A stretch of 13,258 nucleotides of DNA from JAVBQU01 sp031548675 (GTDB lineage: Bacteria > Bacteroidota > Bacteroidia > Bacteroidales > P3). The stretch spans positions 1-13,258 of the forward strand of contig JAVBQU010000219.1 of assembly GCA_031548675.1 (NCBI GenBank), given 5' to 3'. Shown here one piece after another: positions 12,310 through 13,258 of the stretch (positions within the stretch are counted from its first letter, which is position 1; each line of letters opens with the position of its first letter). The notes under the pieces are model-generated. The model did no database searches. It saw nothing but the letters and a program-made list of their open reading frames with translations, and was not told where the DNA came from. The position numbers and the translations under genes are program-made.

Positions 12310-13258
12310 TCACTTCAAATATACAAAACATCTAAATGAGTATGCCTCAAAATTTTTAGGTATAAGATTAGTTTTAAAACTTTGCTCTTGTATCCATTTT
12401 TCTAATTTTTCAGTCATCGTTTTATTTATTTCATCAGAAAAAAAATTTGAAATATTTCTATTATAAATCCATCCATCAAAACCTATACATTTCCCTTTTT
12501 TATCAAGTAGGAAATTATAAATGTAAATGTATAAAGAATCTTTTGTCCTATTTTCATCAATTGATAAGTTAAAAATATCTGCAATGGCTTTATCAAATTT
12601 TCTTCCATCTTTTAAAGTTGGAAAATCATATTTATCAGGAATTTTTACATTTCTATATTCGTACTTACGAATAAGTTTAGGAGGATTAAAATCTTGTTTA
12701 TTAGGCATTATTTCTCCTATGGGAACTTGTTTAAAATTCATGGTTTTGAAATCAAATGCAACAGCAGTTCCTTTATTTGTTAATACAACAAGTGTATCAT
12801 TTTTCACATAGACTGAATTATAATAAATATGTTCTTCATGTCTATAATATTCCATTGAATCCTTTGCTGTTATCCATCTTTGACAATAATAGCTCGTATC
12901 ATCACAAAAACATGCTTTTTTTTCTTTTCTTGATAATATTTTACTCCAATACTTATAGTCCCAAGTATATCTTTCTAAAGCTTTACTATCCATATCATAA
13001 ACCCAATCTAATAAATTATCAATCTCCAGTTTTGATGTGTCAATAACATCTTTTAGCTTGAAATTTTTAAACGGTTGCCCATTTTTTAATACCTCAATAG
13101 CTTTTCTGCAAAAATCAACATGCAAAACACTATCTCCTATGTTTGTATATGGAATAACATCGATAGGAGAATGAATTATAGCTAAATATTGACCATCATT
13201 GCTTGAAATAATTTTTTCACGATAATATCTATTAATAGAATATAATAATTTATCATTT
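12310..13258 (-). CDS. Protein of unknown function, C-terminal 315 residues (start outside window)
   Basis: The frame is open from the stop at 12310 to the window edge. Reading upstream of the TTG at 13125 gives coherent protein with no stop: ...REKIISSNDGQYLAIIHSP, then IDVIPYTNIGDSVLHVDF. The gene therefore starts beyond 13258 and the TTG is not its start. The visible part is Lys/Tyr/Asn-rich. It contains ISSNDGQYLAII and VKNDTLVVLTNKGTAVAFDF, which look like beta-propeller-type strands, and a cysteine cluster (ACFCDDTSYYC). A helical segment lies near the C-terminus. I recognise no family and infer no function. It ends 113 bases before cydA in the same orientation; nothing connects the two apart from position. 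No strong terminator follows; only a weak imperfect hairpin around 12294-12305. Confidence 0.7.
   Translation of the reverse strand, partial: NDKLLYSINRYYREKIISSNDGQYLAIIHSPIDVIPYTNIGDSVLHVDFCRKAIEVLKNGQPFKNFKLKDVIDTSKLEIDNLLDWVYDMDSKALERYTWDYKYWSKILSRKEKKACFCDDTSYYCQRWITAKDSMEYYRHEEHIYYNSVYVKNDTLVVLTNKGTAVAFDFKTMNFKQVPIGEIMPNKQDFNPPKLIRKYEYRNVKIPDKYDFPTLKDGRKFDKAIADIFNLSIDENRTKDSLYIYIYNFLLDKKGKCIGFDGWIYNRNISNFFSDEINKTMTEKLEKWIQEQSFKTNLIPKNFEAYSFRCFVYLK

Noticed and set aside
1..13258. CRISPR array, tRNA/rRNA, insertion sequence, phage or defence genes
   Set aside because: No regularly spaced repeats, cloverleaf-like segments, transposase or integrase motifs, or terminal inverted repeats were seen on either strand.

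Overview
The window is low-GC DNA from a member of the Bacteroidota, most likely Bacteroidales. Evidence for this is the Bacteroidota-type CydA/CydB pair, the opening residues of a deoxynucleoside kinase, several small MKK-type lipoproteins and exported proteins, promoter-like TAnnTTTG boxes, and the absence of clear Shine-Dalgarno sequences. The placement rests on remembered family features, not on a search. Every gene I can support lies on the minus strand, so transcription runs from high to low coordinates.

Layout, in the direction of transcription. (1) A partial unknown protein enters from the right edge and ends at 12310; its frame stays open to the window boundary, so its true start is outside. 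(2) cydA-cydB (12196-9450) encode a cytochrome bd quinol oxidase, overlapping by the four bases ATGA. (3) A lipoprotein of unknown function (9372-8755). (4) An NtrC-type sigma54-dependent response regulator (8599-7280), then a hybrid sensor kinase with receiver and HPt domains (7108-4655). Together these carry every station of a His-Asp-His-Asp phosphorelay. (5) A small secreted protein (4431-4060) closed by a very strong hairpin terminator, with a second hairpin behind it. (6) A META/HslJ-like lipoprotein, a YhbP-like flavin split-barrel protein and an NfsA-like nitroreductase (3824-2124). A perfect 22-bp palindrome made of AACGTT units lies between the last two. (7) lemA and an HtpX-like M48 membrane protease (1988-301), a familiar envelope quality-control pair with a hairpin between the genes. 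(8) The first 13 codons of a deoxynucleoside kinase run off the left edge, behind the best promoter candidate in the window.

Taken together this is a housekeeping and stress neighbourhood: low-oxygen respiration, envelope sensing and proteolysis, flavin-dependent redox enzymes and nucleotide salvage. I see no mobile element, CRISPR array, tRNA, rRNA, phage or defence cassette, and no clear undescribed multi-gene system. The points most worth following are the phosphorelay pair, whose regulator has an altered sigma54-contact loop, the AACGTT palindrome, the loss of conserved acidic residues in CydB, and the two uncharacterised proteins flanking cydAB. No intergenic gap exceeds 300 bases; the longer ones (40-300, 3825-4059, 4432-4654) hold the terminators, promoter candidates and repeats listed.
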